DNA of 64,000 nt from Shewanella sp. MBTL60-007 (GTDB lineage: Bacteria; Pseudomonadota; Gammaproteobacteria; Enterobacterales; Shewanellaceae): NCBI RefSeq assembly GCF_019654915.1, contig NZ_BPET01000009.1, forward strand, positions 44,606 through 108,605. The letters run 5' to 3'. Every line of letters begins with the position of its first letter. Position 1 is the stretch's first letter. The position numbers and the translations under genes are program-made. The notes under the pieces are model-generated. The model was given only the letters and a program-made list of their open reading frames with translations. It did no database searches and was not told the origin of the DNA. Below, piece after piece: positions 56,114 through 64,000 of this stretch.

Positions 56114-57499
56114 TTAATGCCCATCAACAAAGGCAAACTTGATAATAAACAGCAGTGCGACTATCGCCACACCTAGGTGAATTTCACGCCAGCGATTAGT
56201 ACCCGCTTTTAGCACACAGTAAGTAATAAAACCTGCTGCAACGCCTTCTGTAATCGAGAAAGTAAACGGCATCATTACCGCTGTAATGAAGGCTGGTGCC
56301 GACTCGGTTAAGTCTTTACCGTCGATTTTTGCCAGCTCAGATGACATCAAAATGCCCACATACACCAGCGCGCCCGCAACCGCATACCCCGGCACCATAG
56401 CCGCCAGTGGCGAGAAGAAAATTACCAGAATAAACAGTAGGCCTGCAACAATCGCGGCTAACCCCGTGCGGCCACCCGCAGCCACACCCGCAGAACTTTC
56501 AATATAAGCAGTGACCGTTGATGTACCCATATAGGCGCCCACAACAGAAGTTGCAGAGTCGGTCATTAACGCTTGCTTCATGCGTGGGAAGCGGCCGCGC
56601 TTATCGGTAAAACCACATTTTTCTGTTACACCAATCATGGTACCGGAACTGTCAAATAGGCTCACAAGCGCAAACGAGAAGATAACGCCCATTAGCGCGA
56701 CATCAAGTGAGCCCGCTAGATCTAACTCACCAAAGGTATTGGCGATGCTTGGCGGCATAGACACAATGCCAGTGTATTCGATATCGCCCATCATAGCCGC
56801 AATGGCGGTTACGATTGCAATCGACACAAGTACAGCAGAATGGATACCACGAGAGGCTAAAATAACGATAATAAAGAAGCCTAACGCCCCCAAGACACAC
56901 TCTAGCGAGCTTAAATCCCCCACAGTGATCATAGTCGCAGGGCTTGCCACTACAATGCCAGCGTTACTAAAGCCGACCATAGCGATCAGCAAACCGATAC
57001 CACTAGGAATACCGATACGTAAGCATTTTGGAATATTAGTTAAGATCCACGAACGGATCCCAAGTAAGGACACAATCGCAAAACAGACCGCGCCCCAGAA
57101 AATGGTGCCCATGCCGACTTGCCAGCTAACCCCCATGCCCACTACCACAGAGAAGGCAAAAAATGCATTCAGCCCCATTGCTGGTGCAAGTGCGATAGGC
57201 AGGTTGGCAATCAGACCCATGGCGATACAACCGATGGCGCTGATCATACAGGTCACCACAAATACCTCACTGGCATCCATTCCGGCAGCAGAAAGGATTT
57301 GTGGGTTAACAAAGACGATATACACCATGGTCATGAAGGTGGTAATACCTGCGATGACTTCGGTAGAGACAGTGGTGTTGTGGGCCGACAGTTTGAAAAA
57401 GCGTTCTAATAAGCCCGACTTGGCAGGCATATCGCTAGAACTTGCTGCACTATTAGCAGCTTTTACATCGCTGTGCGGTGTATTACTTGGCGTACTCAT
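56114..57499 (-). CDS. NCS2-family (AzgA-like) purine permease
   Basis: 461-residue, 12-14 helix inner-membrane transporter of the AzgA subgroup: start of the core STEVIAGITTFMTMVYIVFVNP, APAMGLNAFFAFSVV, FDSSGTMIGVTEKCGF, STVTAYIESSAGVAAGGRTGL. AzgA members move adenine or guanine/hypoxanthine with protons. The convergent guaD gene suggests guanine/hypoxanthine. No purine riboswitch seen; a CRP-like site lies about 180 bases before the start. A cytoplasmic, Ser/Ala-rich tail of 30 residues precedes the first helix. Confidence 0.92.
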   Translation of the reverse strand: MSTPSNTPHSDVKAANSAASSSDMPAKSGLLERFFKLSAHNTTVSTEVIAGITTFMTMVYIVFVNPQILSAAGMDASEVFVVTCMISAIGCIAMGLIANLPIALAPAMGLNAFFAFSVVVGMGVSWQVGMGTIFWGAVCFAIVSLLGIRSWILTNIPKCLRIGIPSGIGLLIAMVGFSNAGIVVASPATMITVGDLSSLECVLGALGFFIIVILASRGIHSAVLVSIAIVTAIAAMMGDIEYTGIVSMPPSIANTFGELDLAGSLDVALMGVIFSFALVSLFDSSGTMIGVTEKCGFTDKRGRFPRMKQALMTDSATSVVGAYMGTSTVTAYIESSAGVAAGGRTGLAAIVAGLLFILVIFFSPLAAMVPGYAVAGALVYVGILMSSELAKIDGKDLTESAPAFITAVMMPFTFSITEGVAAGFITYCVLKAGTNRWREIHLGVAIVALLFIIKFAFVDGH

Positions 57500-57986
57500 A
57501 ACTAGATTATTTCCATCTTTAATTCACTGTTGCCACGGCAAAATCGGCGGTAAAAAAGCCATTTCCGCGTTAGCAGCGCGCACTTAATCCCCAGAACATG
57601 CATTCTGAAGAGACAATTAACAATTTCGATTTAGTTCACGAAAGGGGCGCTATTGTAGGCCACGGGCAGGGTCAAACATGAGTGACAAGCATCACAAATA
57701 TCAGAGTTATCCTGAAATCTTCAATATCATAAAGCTGCAATAACTCTGCCTACAGAAAGCCAAGATATCTATCAACGCCCACTTTGCATACAAATTGGGG
57801 GCTCAAATAAACTCAACAATGACAAACACATCACAGAATGAAAATTTATACCTCTTGTCTCTTAATTTATGACGCTTTGATCTGAATATACAAGGGAATA
57901 ATTTTGGCAGCTACAGACTCAAGCCTTTGAGCATGAATCAAATATGTTTGCAATGATAATGGCCCCTCGCTTATTAAAACAATGAT
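57500..57986. other. 487-base intergenic region with a CRP-like site
   Basis: AGTGA-N6-TCACA at 57681-57696 is one mismatch from the CRP consensus TGTGA-N6-TCACA. The rest is AT-rich with no gene or riboswitch seen. The 3' half serves the nuclease-MBL gene. Confidence 0.45.
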
Positions 57987-60227
57987 ATGAGAACAATAAA
58001 AATGACAACAAAGTTTGCTAGAAGATTTGCGATTGAAAAGTTACATCAAAGCCCTAACTGGTGGCAAGAGCTACTCCTAAGATTAAAACCAAGTGGCGAG
58101 GAACTGGGAAATACAGGACTTAGACTGGCTGTGCGTGATGGGTACCTTAACTTCTATCATCAAGGCCAAGCAATTGCCAAAGTAGTGACTAACGACGCTG
58201 GTGAGCTATGCTCAGAACAACATATTAAATATGTTTTTGAAAATGCTACTACTCAAAAAAACACTAAATTAGTTGGCGATGATAACTGCATTCTAAATCC
58301 AGAAAATAACGAAGATTCATCACTTTTCCTTGGAGGTGAGACATTAGACTTGTGGATTGAACGTTCAAGAAAACATAAAGGCGAAGAAAAAACTTTCGTA
58401 GAACAAATCGTGGCAGCCAATAATAATGTCATCGATATGGAAATGGGTCTGTCTGAGTCTGGTCGAATAGATCTAGTCACGATTGAACAGGCACAAGGAC
58501 AAGCTAATCTGGTGTTTTGGGAGGCTAAGCTTACAACTAACAAGGGCTGCCGTAAAAAACAAGGGTTACCTGAGGTCATTCAACAAATCGCTAAGTATCG
58601 AAACTTTTTAACTAATAAAGATAATAGACCACACATTATCAATGCCTACATTACAGCCTGCAAAGTTCAAACTCATATCTGTGAGCTAGCAGGAAAACAA
58701 GTTTCATCCACAATAAAAGATGTAGCAACGGGCACGTTATCACTGAGTATCGACACTGAGCCACGATTATTACTTTTACATACCCCAAAAAATACTCAAA
58801 AAGATAGTTGGTTACCTCATCAACAAAAACTTATCGATAATCACATCACTCTTCAGGTAATGACTGAAAATGGCGACCGAAAGCTCTTATCTAGTAATGA
58901 ACTGAATGGTATTTGGGATAACGCCGCGACAAACAATAACCAGCAAGAGACATCGGTAACCATACTACGCGGAGCAGACACCATTGGCGGCAGTTGTATT
59001 AAGATCAGTCATGGCGAGCACAGTATTGTACTTGATTACGGTGCACCATTAATGGACAACACCGGTGCTACATTGAATAGCGAAAGTTTAGCTACGCCAT
59101 CGATTGAAAACGGCGTCTTGCTTGATATTCAACAACAAGACCCAAATCCTCCTTTAGCTTATATCTTGTCCCATGCTCATCCAGATCATTATGGGTTATT
59201 AGATAATTTACCAAGGGATGCCAAAATATACTTATCTGACAGTAGCTACTCAATGATGAGTGTTACTAACTTGTTCTACCCTGAACCGCTTAAATTTAAT
59301 CGGTTAGAACACTGTCTGCAATTTGAGCCGGGAAAAGCCTTTCAGATTGGTCCCTTTACAATAACGGCTTTCTTAATGGATCACTCTGCATTTGGTGCAT
59401 GTAGTTTATTAGTCGAAGTGGATGAGAAGCAGGTTTTTTATACTGGTGATTTTCGTGGTCACGGTCGTAAGTCTAAAGTAAGTAACTATTTGTATTCACG
59501 CATTAAACAACCTGATCTCATGCTAATCGAAGGCACGACTCTAGACGAGCGCCATTTGCAAGCGTTTCCAACAGAAGCCAGCGTCGAAGAAAAGCTTGTC
59601 ACCTTGCTATCACAGCCAAAGCGTCCCGCGTTTGTTGCGGCCTCTGGCAGTAATATCGACAGGCTAGTAAGCCTATATAATGCCACTAAGCGTACAGGTA
59701 AAACCTTAGTTATCGATCTTTACCAGCTCTACTTACTAGATGCATTGAAAAAACACGCGCCTGGTTTACCTCCGCATAAGAATGATCACCTAAAGGTTAT
59801 ATTCCCATACTCTCAACGTAAAACTATCGAGCAACAGTTGGGGACTGATTTTCTTAAATATAGTCAACGCCATATCAATCTCGATAAACTAATAGGCTGC
59901 GATTATGTGTTTAGAGTTTCAAACTCTCAAATGCCAAAATTTCTAGATGTGTTCATTGAACAAGGCCTGAAACCACAGTTTATCTATTCCATGTGGCTAG
60001 GCTATCAAGATAAGCAGGCAACTTTCTCCGACATGGCTAAGCAATATCAAATAGAGTGGCAATACGCTCACACCAGTGGACATGCCTACACAACGCACTT
60101 GCTAGAGTTTGCCAATACCATAAACGCCAAACGGTTAGTACCGGTGCATACTCTTTGTGCTGAAAAGTTCATCGACAAGTTTTCTAACGTGCAAATAGCT
60201 CAGAATGGCGAGCAATTGTTTATTTAA
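57987..60227 (+). CDS. PD-(D/E)XK-like nuclease region fused to RNase J-like beta-CASP MBL nuclease
   Basis: 746 residues, no signal peptide. Residues about 100-230 hold the order expected for a PD-(D/E)XK nuclease: E139 (FVEQIV), D162 (GRIDLV) and E179-A-K181 (FWEAKL), followed by a helix QQIAKYRNFL. Residues about 325-746 form an MBL/beta-CASP module: HAHPDH at 396-401, H466 (MDHS), YTGDFRGHG at 485-493, SG at 553-554, then SGHA at 697-700 and VPVH at 718-721, close to RNase J motifs. AT-richer by eye than its neighbours and lying alone between conserved genes, it could be acquired. ATG at 57987 is used; 58002 is an alternative start. Confidence 0.75.
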   Translation: MRTIKMTTKFARRFAIEKLHQSPNWWQELLLRLKPSGEELGNTGLRLAVRDGYLNFYHQGQAIAKVVTNDAGELCSEQHIKYVFENATTQKNTKLVGDDNCILNPENNEDSSLFLGGETLDLWIERSRKHKGEEKTFVEQIVAANNNVIDMEMGLSESGRIDLVTIEQAQGQANLVFWEAKLTTNKGCRKKQGLPEVIQQIAKYRNFLTNKDNRPHIINAYITACKVQTHICELAGKQVSSTIKDVATGTLSLSIDTEPRLLLLHTPKNTQKDSWLPHQQKLIDNHITLQVMTENGDRKLLSSNELNGIWDNAATNNNQQETSVTILRGADTIGGSCIKISHGEHSIVLDYGAPLMDNTGATLNSESLATPSIENGVLLDIQQQDPNPPLAYILSHAHPDHYGLLDNLPRDAKIYLSDSSYSMMSVTNLFYPEPLKFNRLEHCLQFEPGKAFQIGPFTITAFLMDHSAFGACSLLVEVDEKQVFYTGDFRGHGRKSKVSNYLYSRIKQPDLMLIEGTTLDERHLQAFPTEASVEEKLVTLLSQPKRPAFVAASGSNIDRLVSLYNATKRTGKTLVIDLYQLYLLDALKKHAPGLPPHKNDHLKVIFPYSQRKTIEQQLGTDFLKYSQRHINLDKLIGCDYVFRVSNSQMPKFLDVFIEQGLKPQFIYSMWLGYQDKQATFSDMAKQYQIEWQYAHTSGHAYTTHLLEFANTINAKRLVPVHTLCAEKFIDKFSNVQIAQNGEQLFI

Positions 60228-60366
60228 CCCTTTGCTAAAAGGTCTATACCACAATAGGCCTTCCATAAATAACTTCAAAATGCTTATTTAACAAACAGAT
60301 ATTGAATCTAAGCAAGCTCAATGTTAGTGTCAGGCGCAAGCTTGTTCACATTCCAAGGAAAGAGAA

Positions 60367-61119
60367 ATGCTAAAGAAAATCTTAGCCAGCGTAGGTATTG
60401 GCAAAGCAACTGTCGATACTATTTTACTTAATGAGCAGCTTAGAGCTGGCGAACCATTTGCGATTGAAGTTGTGATCAAAGGCGGTGAGGTCGAACAGGA
60501 GCTTAACGGTCTTGAGTTCGCCATCATGGCCGAAGCCAAAGCCGAGCAAAAAGTCGGCGACGATGAGGTAAAGTACAACAAGAGTGTGGTACTGCAAAGC
60601 TGGAAACCTATGCTCAAGCAGACGATTCAACCGGGTGAAGTGATCACCCGCCAGTTTAATTTAGACCTGCACCCAGAAGCCCCTGCCACAAGTCTTTTTG
60701 GCCACCGCATCGCTAAGGTCTGGCTGCAAACAGGGCTTGATATAAAAAACGGTATCGATGGCTCAGATAAAGACCCACTGATTATCGTGCCCTCCAATAC
60801 CCAACTAGCTGTGTTAGAGCTGATTGAAAACAGCGGCTACCGTCTGTTTAAATCAGATATCGAAGCAGGTTTTGTTCGTGCACAAGGGTTTGCATCGCAT
60901 CTTCCTTGCTATCAAGAGTATGAGTTTAAGCCTCAATCACGCTCCTTTTTTGGTGCACGTGAACTAGAGGTGACCTTTGTTGATAATGGCGCCGAAACTG
61001 GGGTATTGATTGAAATAGATAGAGCCTTTAGCGGCGATGGCTACCGCAGTATCTCAATTCCTAATCACTGCGATAGCGTAGAGAGCGTTCGCCCCTATGT
61101 GGAAAGGCTGCTAGGTTAG
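60367..61119 (+). CDS. SpoOM-family arrestin-like protein
   Basis: 250 residues, family hallmarks MLKKILASVGIGKATVDTIL, AGEPFAIEVVIKGGEVEQELNG and SLFGHRIAKVWLQTGLDI, matching the SpoOM (Spo0M) proteins found in spore-formers and in many gammaproteobacteria. An arrestin-like double beta sandwich; in Bacillus it influences sporulation and cytoskeletal behaviour, while the role in gammaproteobacteria is unclear. AAGGAAAG precedes the ATG. Strong terminator follows. Confidence 0.92.
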   Translation: MLKKILASVGIGKATVDTILLNEQLRAGEPFAIEVVIKGGEVEQELNGLEFAIMAEAKAEQKVGDDEVKYNKSVVLQSWKPMLKQTIQPGEVITRQFNLDLHPEAPATSLFGHRIAKVWLQTGLDIKNGIDGSDKDPLIIVPSNTQLAVLELIENSGYRLFKSDIEAGFVRAQGFASHLPCYQEYEFKPQSRSFFGARELEVTFVDNGAETGVLIEIDRAFSGDGYRSISIPNHCDSVESVRPYVERLLG

Positions 61120-61226
61120 AAGTAATTAGCGGCAAATCAGCTAATTGAACCTATCATCGACACTCTTTAGCTTGTTCGCGATAGCAAGTGTCAACTTATC
61201 TCTGGACGGGACACAGAGTGTAAACT

Positions 61227-61255
61227 AAAAAGCCAGCATCAATTGCTGGCTTTTT
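61227..61255 (+). terminator. Terminator after the SpoOM gene
   Basis: Twelve-base stem AAAAAGCCAGCA/TGCTGGCTTTTT with T run; A run on the other side makes it usable from both directions. Confidence 0.92.
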
Positions 61256-61294
61256 CTTCACACATTATCTACATACGCAAAGACTTACACTCTA

Positions 61295-61768
61295 CTAAGG
61301 GATAGGTTTTTTCTCGGCTTCTCGCTTTAGTTCCTCCGCTCTTTTACGAGCTTCGCGTTCATACTTGTCGGCATCCTCTCTCGCATCACGCGCATCCTTC
61401 TTAGCTTCTTGTATATCCTTGTCCGCAGCTTGACGAGCTTCGCGCTCATACCTCTTAGCCTCTTTCATCTCCTTGTCTGCAGCTTTACGGGCCTTGCGCT
61501 CATCCTTCTTAGCCGCTTTCATCTCCTTGTCTGCAGCTTTACGGGCCTCACGCTCATCCTTCTGAGCCGCTTTCATCTCCTTGTCTGCAGCTTTACGGGC
61601 CTCGCGTTCATACTTGTCGACCTCCTTCCTCGCTTCTCTAGCCTCTTTCTTCGCTTCCTTTTGAGCCTGCTTGTCAGCTTTTTCTGGAGGCTCGGCCATT
61701 GCACTCGAAGATAGTGCGGCCAAAAAAGTAGATACAGCTAATGCTTTAATCAATCCAGCTACTCTCAT
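61295..61768 (-). CDS. Exported coiled-coil protein with 18-residue repeats
   Basis: 157 residues. Signal peptide ends near SSAMAEPP. The rest is almost pure Lys/Glu/Ala/Arg with five tandem 18-residue units of the type EREARKAADKEMKAAKKD (54-base DNA repeats), the last one degenerate, predicting a continuous helix with strong charge alternation. It begins and ends in non-repeat sequence. ATG at 61768 has AGAGGAG seven bases upstream. No cysteines. Function unknown; perhaps a periplasmic spacer or stress protein. Confidence 0.75.
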   Translation of the reverse strand: MRVAGLIKALAVSTFLAALSSSAMAEPPEKADKQAQKEAKKEAREARKEVDKYEREARKAADKEMKAAQKDEREARKAADKEMKAAKKDERKARKAADKEMKEAKRYEREARQAADKDIQEAKKDARDAREDADKYEREARKRAEELKREAEKKPIP

Positions 61769-62128
61769 TTTCAAACTCCTCTGTCACCTAATACCTTTAT
61801 CAAAAGCGATTTATCTTGCGATTTCCAATATAAAAAACGAGTTCAATTCATTATAGCTAAGCAGAAAAATGAGCCCTTCCCCAGAAGCTAATAAGTGTTT
61901 TGCTCGGTTTTAAGCCGACAAAAGTCATAAATTCGAAATATATAAATAAATATTAATCTAGTTTGCTTATTTTTCACTCTTTTAAAGATATCCCATAGAT
62001 AAATAAGTGTGGCAGTATATGCCGCCGACAAAGGCTTAATAGAATCAAAAATAGCTCAATAAAAATAAAAACTTAGTAACAAATTGATAGTTAAAAAGTA
62101 ACGCTTTACTCTATTTTGTAGGAGTCAT
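61769..62128. other. 360-base AT-rich intergenic region
   Basis: Divergent promoters of the repeat protein and gltS. TAGGAG lies before the gltS ATG. No gene or strong repeat. Confidence 0.4.
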
Positions 62129-63352
62129 ATGAATACAGTCTTTACAATTGGCGAACTAGAGTCATTTCTAGTCGCGATTTTAGTGCTATTTATTGGCCAC
62201 ACGGTCAATCGTTATATTCCCCTTTTAAAAAAATATAATATCCCCGAACCAATTGTCGGTGGACTATTGATAGCAGCATTAATTACAGTATTGCATTTCA
62301 ACAATATTACTGTGGCATTTAGCCTATCGATGCAGAACACCTTAATGTTGATGTTCTTCAGCACCGTTGGTTTAGCGGCAAACTACAAGCTACTCCTTAA
62401 AGGTGGCAGTAAGGTATTCCTATTTCTTGGTGTTGCTTCACTGTTCATCATCATCCAAAACATAGTCGGTGTTAGCCTAGCGAACGTATTGGGATTGGAG
62501 TCCTTTATGGGCTTGATTGCAGGCTCAATCACCTTATCGGGCGGGCATGGTACAGGTGCAGCCTGGGCCGATACCTTCCAAAGTGAATATGGTATCAACA
62601 CCCTTGAGTTTGCTATGGCTGCAGCCACATTTGGTTTGGTGATGGGCGGTATAATCGGCGGCCCTGTCGCGCAGCGACTCATCAACAAGAACAACTTGGT
62701 ATCAAGCTACGGTATAGGTGGCAACCACCATAAAGACCACCCAGATCTAGTGACCTATGACCAGCTTGAAGAAGACAGAGTGACAGCCAAGAGCGTTCTG
62801 GAAGTGCTGTTTATCATGTTGCTCTGCGTGGCAGGAGCGAAATGGACCAGCGCACTTATTGAAGCTGTTGGCGCTAGTTGGTTAAAGATGCCCGAGTTCG
62901 TTTACGCGCTATTTATCGGGGTGATCATTACTAACCTAACCGAGATCTCCCGTGGCTATAAAATCAACAGCGAATGTGTTGACGTACTAGGTTCAGTGTC
63001 GCTAGCACTATTCCTATCGATGGCGTTAATGAATCTAAAACTATGGGAAATTTTCGACCTTGCCATTCCGCTACTTATCATCCTTGTGGTGCAAACAGCT
63101 GTGCTGGCACTATTTGCTTACTTCGTGACATTTAGAATGATGGGCAGCAACTATGATGCCGCGGTTATGGCTGGCGGTCATTGTGGTTTTGGTCTTGGTG
63201 CAACTCCAACAGCAGTGATGAACATGGGTGCGCTAGTATCGAGAACTGGCCCATCACCACAAGCCTTCATGGTCGTGCCAATTGTTGGTGCCTTCTTTGT
63301 GGATATCGTCAATGCGCTGATCCTAAAAGGCTTCATGGTTTTTGTTGGCTAG
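62129..63352 (+). CDS. gltS: Sodium/glutamate symporter GltS
   Basis: 407-residue inner-membrane carrier of the ESS family. Two inverted halves each carry a GG pair: ITLSGGHGTGAAW in the first and MAGGHCGFGLGATPTA in the second. Start NIPEPIVGGLLIAAL and the re-entrant loop FFSTVGLAANYKLLLKGG also match GltS. Takes up glutamate with sodium, fitting a marine organism. A strong terminator follows. Confidence 0.95.
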   Translation: MNTVFTIGELESFLVAILVLFIGHTVNRYIPLLKKYNIPEPIVGGLLIAALITVLHFNNITVAFSLSMQNTLMLMFFSTVGLAANYKLLLKGGSKVFLFLGVASLFIIIQNIVGVSLANVLGLESFMGLIAGSITLSGGHGTGAAWADTFQSEYGINTLEFAMAAATFGLVMGGIIGGPVAQRLINKNNLVSSYGIGGNHHKDHPDLVTYDQLEEDRVTAKSVLEVLFIMLLCVAGAKWTSALIEAVGASWLKMPEFVYALFIGVIITNLTEISRGYKINSECVDVLGSVSLALFLSMALMNLKLWEIFDLAIPLLIILVVQTAVLALFAYFVTFRMMGSNYDAAVMAGGHCGFGLGATPTAVMNMGALVSRTGPSPQAFMVVPIVGAFFVDIVNALILKGFMVFVG

Positions 63353-63380
63353 CCTATAAACCAACATTAATTAGCTCAAC

Positions 63381-63409
63381 AAAAAGCCAGCGATTATCGC
63401 TGGCTTTTT
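63381..63409. terminator. Terminator after gltS
   Basis: Stem AAAAAGCCAGCGA/TCGCTGGCTTTTT with a three-base loop. Confidence 0.93.
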
Positions 63410-63419
63410 AGTCTTTGCT

Positions 63420-64000
63420 TTATTAAAGAAGGGACTAGATCCTAGGGCGCTACGTTTTAAAAGAAGGAACTAGAGCCTAGGGCGCTTCGTTTTAAAAGAA
63501 GGAACTAGATCCTAGGACGCTTCGCTACGAGGGCGGGCTTCGCCCTGCTAGGAAGATCAAAAGCCCGACCTACAACAAACACCGCTTTTCCCTGCTGTTA
63601 ACCGGCTTTTCCCATCTCGGCTTTCAAAGAAGAAACTAGATCCTAGGATGCTTCGCTTCTAGGGCGGGCTTCGCCCTGCTAGGAAAATCACAAACATGAC
63701 GGGCTAAAGCCCGACCTACAACAAACACCGCTTTTCCCTGCTTTTAACCGGCTTTTCCCATCTCGGCTTTAAAAGAAGCGGCTAGCTCCTAGGGCGGGCT
63801 ACGCCCTGCTAGGAAAATCACAAACATGACGGGCTAAAACCCGACCTACAACAAACACCGCTTTTCCCTGCTTTTAACCGGCTTTTCCCATCTCGGCTTT
63901 CAAAGAAGAAACTAGATCCTAGGATGCTTCGCTTCTAGGGCGGGCTTCGCCCTGCTAGGAAAATCACAAACATGACGGGCTAAAGCCCGACCTACAACAA
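63420..64000. repeat. Tandem REP array, 276-base higher-order repeat, continues past the window
   Basis: Two short 35-base units (63431-63500) lead into longer composite units of a CTAGATCCTAGGACGC part, a CGGGCTTCGCCCTGCTAGGAA hairpin, a GACGGGCTAAAGCCCGACC palindrome (63697, 63827, 63973) and a constant CGCTTTTCCCTGC...CATCTCGGCTTT part. The sequence from 63625 reappears at 63901, an exact 276-base offset, so units are arranged as pairs. The second of the three palindromes has one changed base. No spacers unlike the repeat are present. Confidence 0.85.

Noticed and set aside
56580..57587. 335-codon plus-strand frame opposite the NCS2 permease
   Set aside because: Lies in the antisense of a clear transporter gene; low-complexity Pro/Ile/Thr composition is the mirror of membrane helices.
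57500..57700. Purine riboswitch before the NCS2 permease
   Set aside because: The conserved purine aptamer loops are not seen on the minus strand leader.
61409..61714. 101-codon plus-strand frame opposite the repeat protein
   Set aside because: Its Leu/Phe/Ser repeats are the antisense reading of the Lys/Glu/Ala repeats, and the minus-strand gene has a signal peptide and ribosome binding site.
63420..64000. CRISPR-like array
   Set aside because: Units are long and composite, abut without unique spacers of constant size, and no cas genes are present; they are REP-type repeats.

Overview
The window looks like a chromosomal segment of a marine gammaproteobacterium, most likely Shewanella or a close relative. 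This rests on the mix of proteins (MetE/MetR, BtuB, QueG, RsuA, PyrC, PpiC, GuaD, GltS, Spo0M, an M13 lipopeptidase and several signal-peptide-bearing outer-membrane barrels), on moderate GC with Shine-Dalgarno-led genes, and on intergenic GTAG-type REP palindromes. It is an inference from recognised families, not a database match. I see no rRNA, tRNA, CRISPR array, prophage or insertion sequence. Genes are mostly short units separated by clear hairpin terminators.

Layout. 1-6.7 kb: a cut-off ORF, a PAP2 phosphatase, a TPR-GGDEF diguanylate cyclase, queG, a dodecin, an AhpD-like protein with a divergent LysR regulator, and an ScsD-like thioredoxin. 6.7-16.2 kb: a methionine/cobalamin neighbourhood: metE and divergent metR with MetJ and MetR sites, an HDOD protein, an SGNH lipoprotein esterase, btuB behind a cobalamin riboswitch, and a BlaI/M56-TonB regulatory pair. 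16.2-28.6 kb: an exported unknown, an FMN reductase with a LysR regulator, an SLC1 carrier fused to a periplasmic binding protein, rsuA, pyrC, a HExxH protein, and an AraC/amidohydrolase/sulfatase locus. 28.7-36 kb: ppiC, REP repeats, a PQQ sugar dehydrogenase, a two-gene ATP-grasp plus QEGLA-type zincin operon, and a double-CDGSH glutamate-synthase-like oxidoreductase. 36-46 kb: a HAD phosphatase with a divergent GlnD, small unknowns, a beta-CASP nuclease, a porin, a YdcH protein and an SPFH protein. 46-64 kb: an LRR lipoprotein, PepO-like M13 peptidase, YghU, guaD with a purine permease, a nuclease-metallohydrolase fusion, Spo0M, an 18-residue-repeat protein, gltS and a REP array running off the end.

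How genes work together. Methionine supply is handled by B12-independent MetE and by B12 import through BtuB. The btuB leader appears to stack three controls: tandem MetJ boxes inside its promoter, a perfect palindrome of the BlaI operator type (the same core occurs before the neighbouring blaI gene), and a cobalamin riboswitch. GuaD and the convergent NCS2 permease form a guanine salvage unit.

Best candidates for undescribed biology: (1) the 746-residue protein at 57987-60227, which joins a PD-(D/E)XK-like nuclease region to an RNase J-like beta-CASP metallo-beta-lactamase and could be a stand-alone defence or RNA-processing enzyme; (2) the overlapping ATP-grasp ligase and formylglutamate-hydrolase/zincin genes at 30798-33798, which resemble a peptide ligation and removal pair; (3) the btuB/blaI control region; (4) a GlnD-like protein whose HD and ACT motifs are eroded while its nucleotidyltransferase motif is intact.
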